Below, in pieces: positions 6,971 through 16,549 of a stretch of DNA of 64,000 bases. The stretch spans positions 1,550,001 through 1,614,000 of the forward strand of contig CBDCGC010000003.1 of NCBI GenBank assembly GCA_965216585.1, written 5' to 3'. Numbering within the stretch: position 1 is the first letter of the stretch; every line of letters starts with the position of its first letter. Both the position numbers and the translations under genes were made by a program. The stretch is from CADEER01 sp965216585. Its GTDB lineage: Bacteria; Desulfobacterota; Binatia; HRBIN30; CADEER01. The notes beneath the pieces were generated by a model. That model did no database searches, was not told the origin of the DNA, and was given only the letters and a program-made list of their open reading frames with translations.

Positions 6971-8853
6971 ACGATGCCGAGACCCGCACGCGTTCCGCTC
7001 AACCGCGACCGAGTGACCCGCGGACCCGGTGCGCTCTGGCGCTCGCCGCGACTCTCGTGCTCGTCGTCGTTCCGGCGGCCGGTCGAGGCGCCTGCACCGA
7101 CGCCGCGGATCTAACCCAATTCGAAAAGGCGTTGCGGCGCACACTCGCCTGCGCCTCGCGCCGACTGCGATCCGGCGAACACCGGTTCTGCAAAAACCAG
7201 CCTCCGCCACCGTGTGGACGCGAAGAAATCGCTGAGATCGCTGGGCTGCTGCAGACCAACTCCGGCGGTGTCCGTCCCGGCAGCCCGCAAGCCCGCTGCC
7301 AGGCGGCAACGTTCCGAGCCGCGCATCGATACGTGCGCTGGCGAACACGCGAACGCCGCCTCAACCTTCGCCGGCAACGCCGCTCTCTCCATGCCATGCG
7401 CCTGCGCGATCACTGCGACGTGCAAACCGTCGGAGCACCGCCCGGCCTGCTGCCGAGTTGGGGTGGTTCATGCGCACACCTCACCAGCGAAGCGGGCCAA
7501 CCAATAGGTGGTAGCGAGGTCACCCGCTGCCTGCGAGTCGCACTCGAAGGAATCGTCAACTCCGTGCTCGGCCAGCCGGCGCTGCAACCCAACGTCGTGC
7601 TCATCGTGACGGACGATCAACATCCGGCCGCCAACGACGTCCTGCCCAGCGTCTCCCAACTGGCACGCCAGGGCGTTCGTTTCACCAATGCCTTCGCGAC
7701 GACGCCGATTTGCGCCCCGAGTCGCGCCAGCATTCTCACCGGGCAGTTGCCGGAAACACACGGCACGACGCAGAACGTCGAGCTGGACGGCAACGGCAAC
7801 GTGAAACTGCTCGACGACTCGTCGACCTTGGCGACGTGGTTCGGCGATGCCGGCTACCAGACGGCCCTCGTGGGCAAGTACCTCAACGGCTACGAGCTCG
7901 CGCCGCCGCACGTGCCAAAAGGCTGGGACGAGTGGCGGGTCTTCGTCAACGATACAAACAATTTCTTCGACTACTCGCTGAACGAGAACGGCACGGTCGT
8001 CGACTACGGTTCCGAGCCCGGCGACTACTCCACGGACGTCCTTGCGCGCCACGCCCTTGACTTCGTTACGGCGAACGCCGCGAGCCCGTTCTTCCTCATG
8101 CTGGCACCATTCGCTCCGCACTCCCCCAGCACGCCGGCCCCCCGACACCTCGGGGCCCTTTCCGGCCGACCCCCGTGGCGACCACCTAGTTGGGGTGAAA
8201 CGGACTTCTTGGACAAACCCGCGTGGTTGCGCTTCTTCTCAACCCGCCCCGACCAGCTCGCCGCGTTCGATGCCGAGATCGCGATGCAGTTGGAGTCTCT
8301 GCTCTCCGTCGATGAGGCGATCGATGCACTGATGACACGCCTCGACGAGCTGGGAGTGCGCGACAACACGATCGTGCTATTCACCGCGGACCACGGCATT
8401 CAATGGGGTGAGCACCGGTGGACGACGAAACAGGTTGCCTACGAGGAGTCGATTCGCATCCCCATGGTCATCAGCTACCCCCTCGGCCTGCCGGACGCAG
8501 CCGAGTTGCCCGATCTCGTGCTCAACATCGACGTTGCGCCGACCCTGACCGCGCTGAGCGGGGTCGTCGCCGACATCGAAGCCGACGGGCGCTCCTTTGC
8601 CGATCTGGCCGGGGAAGCGATCGAATGGCGCAGCGATTTCGCCATCCGCCATTTCGAGGGCGGTTTTACCGTTCCACCCTGGGACGCAATCCGCACGACG
8701 ACACACAAATACGTTCGCCACCACGACGACTCAGATGAACTCTACGACCTCATGGCAGACCCCTACGAGCTGGACAACAAGGCGACCGACCCAGGACACA
8801 CCAATATCCTCGAGAGTCTCTCCACACTGCTCGATCGAAGGCTCGCGGGCTGA
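6967..8853 (+). CDS. Sulfatase (formylglycine type) with N-terminal Cys-rich region, S1
   Basis: A 628-residue exported arylsulfatase-type enzyme. A hydrophobic signal-like stretch (about 23-40, ALALAATLVLVVVPAAGRGA) is followed by some 160 residues rich in Cys and Arg with no recognised fold. The sulfatase domain begins at NVVLIVTDDQHPA (first metal ligands). TTPICAPSRASILTG holds Cys249 in the C-x-P-S-R context that formylglycine-generating enzyme modifies. LVGKYLNGY, FTADHGIQWGEH and LYDLMADPYELDN are further family motifs. Overall it resembles N-sulfoglucosamine or arylsulfatases; the substrate is unknown. No formylglycine-generating enzyme gene is in the window. It overlaps the TMTC-like gene by 4 bases and precedes a paralogous sulfatase. 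Confidence 0.85.
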   Translation: MNDAETRTRSAQPRPSDPRTRCALALAATLVLVVVPAAGRGACTDAADLTQFEKALRRTLACASRRLRSGEHRFCKNQPPPPCGREEIAEIAGLLQTNSGGVRPGSPQARCQAATFRAAHRYVRWRTRERRLNLRRQRRSLHAMRLRDHCDVQTVGAPPGLLPSWGGSCAHLTSEAGQPIGGSEVTRCLRVALEGIVNSVLGQPALQPNVVLIVTDDQHPAANDVLPSVSQLARQGVRFTNAFATTPICAPSRASILTGQLPETHGTTQNVELDGNGNVKLLDDSSTLATWFGDAGYQTALVGKYLNGYELAPPHVPKGWDEWRVFVNDTNNFFDYSLNENGTVVDYGSEPGDYSTDVLARHALDFVTANAASPFFLMLAPFAPHSPSTPAPRHLGALSGRPPWRPPSWGETDFLDKPAWLRFFSTRPDQLAAFDAEIAMQLESLLSVDEAIDALMTRLDELGVRDNTIVLFTADHGIQWGEHRWTTKQVAYEESIRIPMVISYPLGLPDAAELPDLVLNIDVAPTLTALSGVVADIEADGRSFADLAGEAIEWRSDFAIRHFEGGFTVPPWDAIRTTTHKYVRHHDDSDELYDLMADPYELDNKATDPGHTNILESLSTLLDRRLAG

Positions 8854-8873
8854 CCGGCGTTGGGAGTGAGGAG

Positions 8874-10298
8874 ATGCGACGCTTTGCCTGGGCAGCGGCA
8901 GCCATCGTTCTCATCGCTCTGATCCTCGGACGCCAGCTCGTTCCAACCTCGCGGCCGCCCAACATCGTCCTCATCGTCGCCGACGACCAACACCCCGCGT
9001 CGGTCGAAACCATGCCGGAGCTGCTGCGGCTCGCCGAGCACGGCACGGTCTTTCGCAACGCCTTTGCGACGACCCCGATCTGCGCGCCGGCGCGGGCGAC
9101 CCTGCTGACCGGGCACTATCCCGTCACCCACGGAGTCATCGCGAACCTGCTCTTCGATTCAGAGCGCAATCCGAGCAACGGCGCTTTCGCCTTCGACGAT
9201 TCCGACACCATCGGCACCAGACTGCACGATGCGGGATACCGGACCGGCTTCATGGGCAAGTATATGAACGGATACACCTACCTGTCGCCAAAGGTACCGC
9301 CAGGCTGGGATCGCTGGAGGGTTTTCGTCGAAGACGTGAAGGTGTTCTACGACTACACCCTGAACGAAGACGGCAAGCACGTCGGCTACGGCAGCGAGGC
9401 AACCGACTACTCCACCGACGTCCTCACCCGGCATGCCGTCGATTTCATCGATGAAGGCGGCGAGCAGCCCTTCCTCCTGATCGTCGCGCCCTTTTCGCCG
9501 CACGACCCCAGCACACCCGCGCCAAGGCATCTGCGGATCGCCGAAGACATGCCGGCCTGGCGCCCACCCAGTTGGAGCGAAGCGGACCTCTCCGACAAGC
9601 CGGGTTGGTTCCGCATCCTCACCAAGAGCGTCGGCGAGGAGGGGATCGCCAAGCGGATGATCAAGCGCAAGAAGCAGATCCGCTCGCTCCGCTCGGTCGA
9701 CGAGATGATCGCCTCCATTCTCCAGGCACTGGAACGCAACGGACGTCGCGACGACACGATCGTCATCTATACCGCCGACCATGGCCTGAGCTGGGGCGAG
9801 CATCGCTGGACGGGTAAGCAGCTCGCCTATGAAGAGTGCATCCGCATACCGCTCGTCATGAGGTTTCCGGGCAGGGAGCCCGCCGTGCACGACGAGCTCG
9901 TCCTCAACCTCGACATCGCGCCGACGATCGCCGAGCTGGCCGGAGTGGGACGAGCGAAGTCGGTCGAAGGGAAGAGCCTCGCTCCCCTGATCCACCAAGA
10001 GGACGCGGCGTGGCGCCAGGAGATCGGATTGCGGCATTTCAAGGGCGGCTTTCTCATCCCTCCATGGGAAGCCGTGCGCACGGCGCGGTACAAGTTTATT
10101 CGCAGTCACGGGTTCGTCGAGCTCTACGACCTGGAACGCGACCGATTCGAGATCGAGTCGGTCGCCAACGATCCTTCCTACGCACAGATTCGAGAGATCC
10201 TCGAGGAGCGCGCCACGCGGCTGCGTGAGGATCCGAACGACACGTCCGGCCCAGACGTCTACCCGCTACCTGTTGCCGGCCAACCGGCTGCCGGTTAG
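8874..10298 (+). CDS. Sulfatase (formylglycine type), S2
   Basis: A 474-residue paralogue of the preceding sulfatase without its Cys-rich insert. One N-terminal hydrophobic helix (about 5-20) serves as signal or membrane anchor. NIVLIVADDQHPA supplies the first metal ligands and TTPICAPARATLLTG holds Cys70 in a C-x-P-x-R motif, the accepted variant for formylglycine conversion. LYDLERDRFEIESVANDP matches the C-terminal sulfatase motif. It lies 20 bases after S1. The shared phrase TTPICAP and the same motif order show a tandem duplication. Substrate unknown; a sulfated surface or environmental glycan is plausible. Confidence 0.85.
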   Translation: MRRFAWAAAAIVLIALILGRQLVPTSRPPNIVLIVADDQHPASVETMPELLRLAEHGTVFRNAFATTPICAPARATLLTGHYPVTHGVIANLLFDSERNPSNGAFAFDDSDTIGTRLHDAGYRTGFMGKYMNGYTYLSPKVPPGWDRWRVFVEDVKVFYDYTLNEDGKHVGYGSEATDYSTDVLTRHAVDFIDEGGEQPFLLIVAPFSPHDPSTPAPRHLRIAEDMPAWRPPSWSEADLSDKPGWFRILTKSVGEEGIAKRMIKRKKQIRSLRSVDEMIASILQALERNGRRDDTIVIYTADHGLSWGEHRWTGKQLAYEECIRIPLVMRFPGREPAVHDELVLNLDIAPTIAELAGVGRAKSVEGKSLAPLIHQEDAAWRQEIGLRHFKGGFLIPPWEAVRTARYKFIRSHGFVELYDLERDRFEIESVANDPSYAQIREILEERATRLREDPNDTSGPDVYPLPVAGQPAAG

Positions 10299-10385
10299 CT
10301 TAGCGGCTTGGACCGCGGGTCGCTCTGCCGATCGCACCGACCGCTACCTTGCCACGCACTCGCGACCAAGTTCTTCGTACACACC

Positions 10386-11417
10386 ATGCAAGCCCTCGTC
10401 ACAGGAAGCTCGGGTTTACTCGGGCACTGCCTCACCGACCTGCTCGTCAAACGCGGGGACTCGGTGACCGGTTTCGACATGGTCGCAGGCGACAACGACG
10501 GCATCGAATGGGTGAGGGGCGACATGCGCCAGGTCGATGCATTGCGCGATGCCGCGCGCGGCGCCGACGTCATCTACCACCTCGCAGCCGGCCAGCGCAT
10601 GAAGCCGCAGTTCTCCGATCTCGACGAGCAAGAGATCTACGACATGAACCTCGGTGGCGTCGCCAACGTCATCGGCGTCGCCGAAGATCTGGGAACGAAA
10701 AAGATCGTCTTCATCTCGAGCTCCGGCATCTACGGCGTACCGCAAACCGTTCCCTGCACCGAGCAGCATCCGACCTTGCCGCTCGGCGCCTACGGCGACT
10801 CCAAGATCGAGGCAGAGCACCTCTGCCGCCAGGCAATCGAGCGCGGGGTCGACATCACCGTACTGCGTCCGATGAGCCTCTTCGGACCGCGCATGACCGG
10901 CGTGTTTGCCATACTCTACGAATGGGTTCGCACCAATCAATTCGTCTTCACACTCGGACGCGGTAACAACCGGGTCCAGATGGTCAGCGCTTGGGATGTC
11001 TCCGAAGCTTGCATTTGCGCAGCGCAGACTTCCTCGCAAGAGCGCTTTTTCAACATCGGCTCAAACCCGGAGACGGTTCCCACCGTTGCCGATCAGGTGC
11101 GCGCACTGATCGAACACGCCGGCTCGCGTTCCCGTCTGTTGCCCATTCCCGCCGCACTGCTGCGCAACGCCGCTCGGCTGCTGCACACGGTCAAACTGTC
11201 GCCAATCGTTCCCGAGCACTATCTGCTCGCCGATTCGAACTTCGTCCTCGACATCGACCTGGCGCGCAAGCACCTCGGTTGGGAGCCACGCTACAGCAAC
11301 GTCGAACTCATGAATGAAGCCTACGACTGGTATGTCGCAAACCTCGACAAAGTCCGCAGCGAACCTCACCCTGTGCTGAAACTTCTCTCCCTCCTCTCTT
11401 TCGGACGAAGTACGTGA
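10386..11417 (+). CDS. NAD-dependent epimerase/dehydratase (extended SDR)
   Basis: A 343-residue extended short-chain dehydrogenase/reductase. It opens MQALVTGSSGLLGHCLTDLL with the GxxGxxG NAD-binding loop; catalytic Ser lies in VFISSSGIYG and the YxxxK pair in GAYGDSKIEAEH. Members convert nucleotide-sugars (4-epimerases, dehydratases, reductases) or sterol-like substrates; the exact reaction cannot be read. The start at 10386 is 87 bases after the second sulfatase. It is followed at 4 bases by a methyltransferase, so it belongs to the same plus-strand run. Confidence 0.82.
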   Translation: MQALVTGSSGLLGHCLTDLLVKRGDSVTGFDMVAGDNDGIEWVRGDMRQVDALRDAARGADVIYHLAAGQRMKPQFSDLDEQEIYDMNLGGVANVIGVAEDLGTKKIVFISSSGIYGVPQTVPCTEQHPTLPLGAYGDSKIEAEHLCRQAIERGVDITVLRPMSLFGPRMTGVFAILYEWVRTNQFVFTLGRGNNRVQMVSAWDVSEACICAAQTSSQERFFNIGSNPETVPTVADQVRALIEHAGSRSRLLPIPAALLRNAARLLHTVKLSPIVPEHYLLADSNFVLDIDLARKHLGWEPRYSNVELMNEAYDWYVANLDKVRSEPHPVLKLLSLLSFGRST

Positions 11418-11421
11418 AGCC

Positions 11422-12156
11422 ATGACCGGGGACGGGCGCTTCCAAGACGTCCAGCGCGACTACTTCGATCTCGCCGACGCCGAGCGCTTCGAGTTTCTCA
11501 CCGCAAGTCCAGGATTCTCGGAGACCGAGGACGCCCTGTTGGCGCCCTTTGCCGACAGAATCCGCCCGCCCTTCCTGGAAGTCGGCTGCGGCGAAGGCGG
11601 CAACCTGGCCCGCCTGGCGCGCTGCGGGCGCTGCGTCGGCACCGACCTCTTCTGGCCAAAGATCGCCTACGCAAAGACCGTCGTCGACGGTGCCGAGCTC
11701 GCGGCCGCCGACGCCATGGCTCTACCGTTTCGCGACTCGTGTTTCGAGTCCGTCTTCATCCGCGACGTTCTGCACCACGTTGCCGAACCCAGAGCGGTGC
11801 TGCGCGAAGTTCTGCGTGTGTTGCGGCCGGGCGGCCTGCTACTGCTGATCGAGCCGAACGGACGCAACCCACTGGTCAAGTTGCAAGCCCGGCTCGTCGA
11901 AGCGGAGCGACAATCGCGTCACTTCAACACGGAGTACGTAGGCCAGATGCTGGAAGGATTCGAAGCGGTCGAGATCGCCACGGCACACCCGCTGCCGCTG
12001 CGCCGCCTGCTCTTCCACTACCGCTTCGGCCTGCCCAGGCTGGCCCACATCGGCCCGGCGCGCGCCGCCGTCACCGCGCTCGAGCTCTTCCTCTCGCGCT
12101 TCATTCCGCAGCGCTACTGGGAGCACGTCGTTGCCAGTGCGCAACGACCGAGCTAA
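11422..12156 (+). CDS. Class I SAM-dependent methyltransferase
   Basis: A 244-residue Rossmann-fold methyltransferase. FLEVGCGEGGNLARLA is SAM motif I, ADAMALPFRDSCFESVFIRD is motif II/III and VLRPGGLLLLIEPNGRNP the post-motif strand. The C-terminal third is more hydrophobic and ends with LSRFIPQRYWEHVV. It resembles UbiE/COQ5-like and sugar-lipid methyltransferases of surface clusters. It lies 4 bases after the epimerase and 11 bases before a second methyltransferase. Confidence 0.82.
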   Translation: MTGDGRFQDVQRDYFDLADAERFEFLTASPGFSETEDALLAPFADRIRPPFLEVGCGEGGNLARLARCGRCVGTDLFWPKIAYAKTVVDGAELAAADAMALPFRDSCFESVFIRDVLHHVAEPRAVLREVLRVLRPGGLLLLIEPNGRNPLVKLQARLVEAERQSRHFNTEYVGQMLEGFEAVEIATAHPLPLRRLLFHYRFGLPRLAHIGPARAAVTALELFLSRFIPQRYWEHVVASAQRPS

Positions 12157-12167
12157 CCTCGCGCACC

Positions 12168-13028
12168 GTGTCCACCGCCTGCATCCTCTGCGACCAAGCC
12201 GCGACGACGAAGCTCTTCGACAAGGGTGGGCGAGATTTCCTGCGCTGCGACGGCTGCGGTCTGGTGCGGGTCGATCCGATGCCGACGGTGGAGGAGAACC
12301 AGCACTATTACGACGAAACCTATCGCGAGTGGTACGCAACGTTTCAAAAAGCGACAGACATCCGCCGTCTCATCGCCGAACATCGCATGGATGAAGTCGA
12401 CGGGTTCGCCCGCCGCGGTCGCTGGCTCGACGTCGGCTGCGCGGCCGGACAGTTCGTCGCCCTCGCCCGCGAACGCGGCGCCGACGCCGAGGGGCTCGAC
12501 ATCGCCCCGGCGGCGATCGAGCGAGCGCGCGAGCAGGGTATCCCCGCTCACCTCGGCTCTGTCGAGGAATTTCAGCCGCAACACCCATACGACACGATCA
12601 CCGCCTTCGACGTTCTCGAACACACGATCGAGCCCAAAGCCTTCCTTCGCCGCGTGCACTCCTGGCTGGTGCCCGACGGCACGCTGGCGCTGACTCTACC
12701 CGACGTCAGCAGCAGCTATCCGCAGTGGATCATGCGCAAGCATTGGTTCTACTACCTCCCCAACGACCACCTGCACTACTTCAACCCAGACACCGCCCGG
12801 ACCATCCTCGAACAATGCGGTTTCCGTGTCGTGAAGGTCTCCAAGGCCTACAAGCTGCTGACCGGAAACTACATCGTCGAGCAGCTCAACATCTTCAACC
12901 CATGGCTCGGCCGCATGGCCACGGCGCTGGCAAAGCTCGCACCGGAGTCGGTGCTGGCCAGACCCAGACTCTACTTCATCGGCGAGATGATGATTCACGC
13001 CAGGCGCGATTCCGCACCGGCGGCCTGA
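12168..13028 (+). CDS. SAM methyltransferase with N-terminal zinc ribbon
   Basis: A 286-residue protein starting at a GTG. The first 35 residues hold a CILC and CDGC pair, a zinc ribbon typical of the methyltransferase group found in polysaccharide clusters. WLDVGCAAGQFVALA is SAM motif I and ITAFDVLEHTIEPKAFL motif II. PNDHLHYFN is the H-x-x-Y-F segment common in this subgroup. The frame continues 143 codons upstream inside the preceding gene, but family resemblance begins only at this GTG. It converges on a radical SAM gene with a 3-base gap. Confidence 0.8.
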   Translation: MSTACILCDQAATTKLFDKGGRDFLRCDGCGLVRVDPMPTVEENQHYYDETYREWYATFQKATDIRRLIAEHRMDEVDGFARRGRWLDVGCAAGQFVALARERGADAEGLDIAPAAIERAREQGIPAHLGSVEEFQPQHPYDTITAFDVLEHTIEPKAFLRRVHSWLVPDGTLALTLPDVSSSYPQWIMRKHWFYYLPNDHLHYFNPDTARTILEQCGFRVVKVSKAYKLLTGNYIVEQLNIFNPWLGRMATALAKLAPESVLARPRLYFIGEMMIHARRDSAPAA

Positions 13029-13031
13029 CGT

Positions 13032-14132
13032 TCAGACCCGGGCCGGTGCTTCATCGCTTCGACCGGCAATCGGCCGCTTGGTATCGGGCCGGAAGAAGTT
13101 GCCCATGATCGTCTGGTACGCCTCGCACGGCGTCCAGCACTGCGGGCAGTTGTAGTCCCAGATTTCCTTCTGCGTCTCCGTCACCTCGGTCGAGCGCCAG
13201 ATCTCGGCGAGATCGAAGTCGACCTCGCGCAGGCTACCGACTCGCTTGTCGTAGATCGTGCACGGGTAGACATGGCCCCAGGAGTCGATGAAGCACGACG
13301 ACTTGAGCGCATGACAGCGCATCGGGGTCTTTCCCGTCTCCAGATAGCGACGGACACGCTTGAGGTACTCGCGCTCGAGGATGTTGACTGGATGCAGACT
13401 GCTGCCGCGCAGCGCGGCGTACTCTTCGGTCGCCCGCGCCAGGGCCTCGGCACCGACCCCCTGCCTCACCCCGAGCGGCGTGTTGCCGAAGTAGTGATCG
13501 GATTCGTGGACGATGTTGACGTGGTAGTCACCGTAGTCGAGGTCGGGAATCTCACGTTTGGCAGCGGCAAAAGCCTGCGGGAAATGATCGACGTTGGCCG
13601 AGGACAGCGTCATGCCCAGCACGACATCGACACCGGGTATCTCGCGCAGGCGCCGGAAGGTTTCGATCTGGCGCTGCCATCCACCTTCGATCCCGCGGAT
13701 GGTGTCGTTCATCGCCTCGTCGCCATCGGTGCTCACCGTGATGATGAGCTTTTCGGATCCCATGCGCGCAATCTCGCGCGTGTATTCGACGATCTTGTCG
13801 GTCAGGTAGCCGTTGGTCGGGTAGTGCAAGAGCATCAAGTTCTTGCAGTTCTCGACGATCGCCTCACAGATGTCGGGGAAGTCCTTGCGCAGCGAAACTT
13901 CGCCGCCGGTAACGTCGACCCACAGGAAACGGTTAGAGCGGTGGAAGAATCGTTGGATCTCCTCGAGCGAGAGCTCGTCGCGCGGCTTCATCTTCCAGAT
14001 GTTGCAGGTCTGGCACTTGTAGTTGCACCAATACGTGATGCAGAACGTCAGCTTGAACGGAAACGAAGGACGGCGAAGGTTCGCTTCGAAGGCGCGCGAC
14101 GCAAGCGCCGCGTATGGTGCAATCCGCGCCAT
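13032..14132 (-). CDS. Radical SAM protein with SPASM-like C-terminus
   Basis: A 366-residue radical SAM enzyme. Cys36, Cys40 and Cys43 (WCNYKCQTC) form the CxxxCxxC site for the SAM-bound 4Fe-4S cluster. The TGGEVSLRKDF segment is the GGE SAM-binding motif. A C-terminal Cys cluster (CHALKSSC, YPCTIY, CPQCWTPC) resembles the SPASM/twitch region that binds extra clusters. Similar proteins modify peptides, lipids or sugars; no function can be assigned. It converges on the zinc-ribbon methyltransferase and lies 52 bases downstream of the GT9 gene on the same strand. Confidence 0.82.
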   Translation of the reverse strand: MARIAPYAALASRAFEANLRRPSFPFKLTFCITYWCNYKCQTCNIWKMKPRDELSLEEIQRFFHRSNRFLWVDVTGGEVSLRKDFPDICEAIVENCKNLMLLHYPTNGYLTDKIVEYTREIARMGSEKLIITVSTDGDEAMNDTIRGIEGGWQRQIETFRRLREIPGVDVVLGMTLSSANVDHFPQAFAAAKREIPDLDYGDYHVNIVHESDHYFGNTPLGVRQGVGAEALARATEEYAALRGSSLHPVNILEREYLKRVRRYLETGKTPMRCHALKSSCFIDSWGHVYPCTIYDKRVGSLREVDFDLAEIWRSTEVTETQKEIWDYNCPQCWTPCEAYQTIMGNFFRPDTKRPIAGRSDEAPARV

Positions 14133-14184
14133 CTACGCAGCTTAGCCCGTCCGCCGGGTCGGCGCCAATGACGCCCACGGTAGC

Positions 14185-15435
14185 TCAAGCAGCGCCGGCC
14201 GCCATCAACGCCGCGCGGTAGGGGGCGTTCTCTCCGAGGTAGCGCTCGTCGATCCCGGCCAACACCTGATCGACGGCAATCCCGCGGATGCACACGGGGT
14301 CGACACAGCGCGAGATCTTCAGATTGTAGTTGGTCAAACACGGAGAGCAGTACAGATCGCGGTAGTAGACGAGATCTTCTTCGTTGTTGGGGCCGTAGTG
14401 GATCGGCGCCGTCGGACCGAAAAAGGCGACCACCGGCGTCCTCACCAGCGCCGCCAGGTGCATCACCGAAGTGTCGTTGGCGACGACGAGATGGCAGCGT
14501 TGCATCAACGAGAGAAGTGCACGCACCGAGAGTCGATCGCAAAGATCCACACTCTCGCCCTTCATGCGGTGCCGCATCTCATCGATCAGGACTCGCTCCT
14601 CTTCCCCTTGCCCGGTTAGAACGATACGCGCGCCGTAGCGGTCGGCGAGGGCGTCACAGAGCTCGGCGAAGCTCTCGACAGGCCAACGCTTGAGCGGGAC
14701 CTTGTAGAAGTTCGGCCCGCTACCGACGTGAACCGCGATGACCGGGAAGACACCGGGCTCGAGACCACCGGCGTGTAACATGTCGTCGACCGAGCCCCTC
14801 TCTTCATCGGGAAGTTGCAGGCGCACCGGTGTGTCGCTGGACCGAATCCCCAGCGGCCGCAACAGGCGGCGGAAGATGCCGGACATGTGCTCGCTATCGG
14901 TGTAGACGACACGTGTCGTGTACAACCAGGCGCGGTGCTGGCCGTCGGTATTGAAGCCGATGCGCTCCGGCGTACCCGTACAATACGAGAAAATTGCCGA
15001 GATCTTGATGAACTGTTCGAAATCGATGACGAGGTCGTAGCCGCGTGCTCGGGCTTGCCCGAGCGCGGCGACGACTCCCTTGAGGAATCCCCAGGGCGTG
15101 TCGAGGCTAGCGGTGAGAACGTTTGCCGTCAGACCGCTCGCTTCCAGCAGCGACCGGTTGCCCTCCAGGGTCAGGAAGTCGATCTCGGCGCCGTCGGGCA
15201 AGCCATCGCGCAGATCGCGCAACACCGGGAGCAACATGGCGATATTGCCCAGCCCATAGAACTTGATCGCGAGAACTCGTTTCGGCAGCGGCAAGACACC
15301 CCCTCGCGGCGGTGTCGTCGCCCGCAAGGGCGGCAGTGCCGGTCCGCCGACGAGCGCGCGCGCTCTCGCCCACAGCGCGAGAATCCAGCAAACGACGAGA
15401 CCGCCCCAGGTATCGAGGGGGCGCCCCGAATTCAT
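14185..15435 (-). CDS. Glycosyltransferase family 9 (heptosyltransferase-like)
   Basis: A 416-residue GT-B enzyme of the ADP-heptose:LPS heptosyltransferase group. Key motifs: AIKFYGLGNIAMLLPVLRDL near the N-terminus, VHVGSGPNFYKVPLKRWP, and ANDTSVMHLAALVRTPVVAF followed by GPTAP for donor binding. A Cys-rich segment (CSPCLTNYNLKISRCVDPVC) near residue 370, common in this group, may bind metal. An N-terminal hydrophobic stretch (LVVCWILALWARARALVGG) could attach it to the membrane. The ATG complementary to 15433-15435 is used; a GTG at 15465 would add ten residues. Confidence 0.83.
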   Translation of the reverse strand: MNSGRPLDTWGGLVVCWILALWARARALVGGPALPPLRATTPPRGGVLPLPKRVLAIKFYGLGNIAMLLPVLRDLRDGLPDGAEIDFLTLEGNRSLLEASGLTANVLTASLDTPWGFLKGVVAALGQARARGYDLVIDFEQFIKISAIFSYCTGTPERIGFNTDGQHRAWLYTTRVVYTDSEHMSGIFRRLLRPLGIRSSDTPVRLQLPDEERGSVDDMLHAGGLEPGVFPVIAVHVGSGPNFYKVPLKRWPVESFAELCDALADRYGARIVLTGQGEEERVLIDEMRHRMKGESVDLCDRLSVRALLSLMQRCHLVVANDTSVMHLAALVRTPVVAFFGPTAPIHYGPNNEEDLVYYRDLYCSPCLTNYNLKISRCVDPVCIRGIAVDQVLAGIDERYLGENAPYRAALMAAGAA

Positions 15436-15581
15436 CGAGTTGTTCACGAGATGGTCACTCCGCACAGGCGCCTATCACTGCAGTCTGAACCGGGCAATCA
15501 CTGGAACCACGGCGCTTTCTCCTTCGCGGACCGCCGGCGCCCGATCAGCCGCTTCACGACCGGCACTGCTACGGTCAAGAG

Positions 15582-16346
15582 TCACTCGCGGCCGAGATCG
15601 ACCTTGGCAGACAGGCGACGCTTCGGCACGCGCGGGGGCTGGACGGCGGTGACGAGAACATGCCAGGCAGCGCGGAACACCTCGGACTTGTCGATCTTAG
15701 AGGCGCCGGCATAGCGATCCTCGAAAACGATCGGCACCTCGCCAACGCGAAAGCCAGCCGCGTGCACCTTCCACACCATCTGCTCGAGAAAGGAGTATCC
15801 CGAACCGCGCACGTTTTCCGGTTCGACCGTTTCCAACACCTCGCGACTGTAGCAGCGGTACCCCGACGTACAGTCGGCCACCGGTAGCCGCAGAAGCATG
15901 CGCGTGAAGAGGTTCGCCCCCAGCGACAACCAACGCCGGTGCAATGACCAGTTGACGACACCACCACCGTCCATATAGCGCGAGCCGATGACCATGTCGT
16001 GATCTTGCATCGCGGAAAGAATCTGCGGCAGATAGCGCGGGCTGTGGCTGCGATCGCCATCCATCGTCGCGATACGGCCGTATCCGTTTTCGACGCCATA
16101 TTCGAAACCGGCAAGATGCGCCGTGCCCAATCCGAGCTTGCCCGACCGATGGATGCAGAGCACCCGTCCCGGGAATCGCTCGCAGAGCTCATCGACGATG
16201 AGCCCGGTTCCGTCTGGACTGTTGTCGTCGACGACCATCACGTCGACGTGCGAATCGCGATCGAGAAGCTCCTCGACCAGTGGCACGATGTTGGCCGACT
16301 CGTTGTAGGTCGGAATGACGACTAGGGCGCGGTTCTCGGATTTCAT
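15582..16346 (-). CDS. Polyprenol-phosphate mannose synthase-like GT2
   Basis: A 254-residue GT2 enzyme of the DPM1 group. VVIPTYNESANIVPLVEELL, VVDDNSPDGTG, TMDGDRSHSPRYLP (DxD metal site), VIGSRYMDGGGVVNWSL and VADCTSGYRCYSREVLE match bacterial polyprenol monophosphomannose synthases closely. It should load a hexose onto polyprenyl phosphate at the cytoplasmic face, making the donor that GT-C enzymes use outside. It has no C-terminal membrane domain, so it is the short form. It lies 146 bases upstream of the GT9 gene and is divergent from the C1 membrane protein. Confidence 0.87.
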   Translation of the reverse strand: MKSENRALVVIPTYNESANIVPLVEELLDRDSHVDVMVVDDNSPDGTGLIVDELCERFPGRVLCIHRSGKLGLGTAHLAGFEYGVENGYGRIATMDGDRSHSPRYLPQILSAMQDHDMVIGSRYMDGGGVVNWSLHRRWLSLGANLFTRMLLRLPVADCTSGYRCYSREVLETVEPENVRGSGYSFLEQMVWKVHAAGFRVGEVPIVFEDRYAGASKIDKSEVFRAAWHVLVTAVQPPRVPKRRLSAKVDLGRE

Positions 16347-16510
16347 GGGTTCGCCACCGGCACGACTGGCCAGCGTCCGCCCATAGTCCTACAACGGACG
16401 GGCACCACGATGCGAGGTACACGACGAATCGCAGCGCCGGCGCACATTGCAGGCGTGTCGCACGTCTGCTAACCGAGTCCGCATTGTCGTACGCTGCGGA
16501 CCAGCTTAAC

Positions 16511-16517
16511 GAGGAGG
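16511..16517 (+). promoter_or_regulatory. Strong Shine-Dalgarno sequence that does not match an ATG
   Basis: GAGGAGG, the best Shine-Dalgarno match seen in the window, lies 8 bases before an in-frame CTG at 16526 and 32 bases before the first ATG (16550). It suggests that translation of the C1 membrane protein may begin at CTG. Confidence 0.35.
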
Positions 16518-16549
16518 GGGGAGAGCTGTCAGCCGGCAACCGGCGCGGC

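Noticed and set aside
10270..10300. A palindromic stretch at the end of sulfatase S2 as a terminator
   Set aside because: The stem is only about five pairs, lies within the last codons, and no T-run follows.
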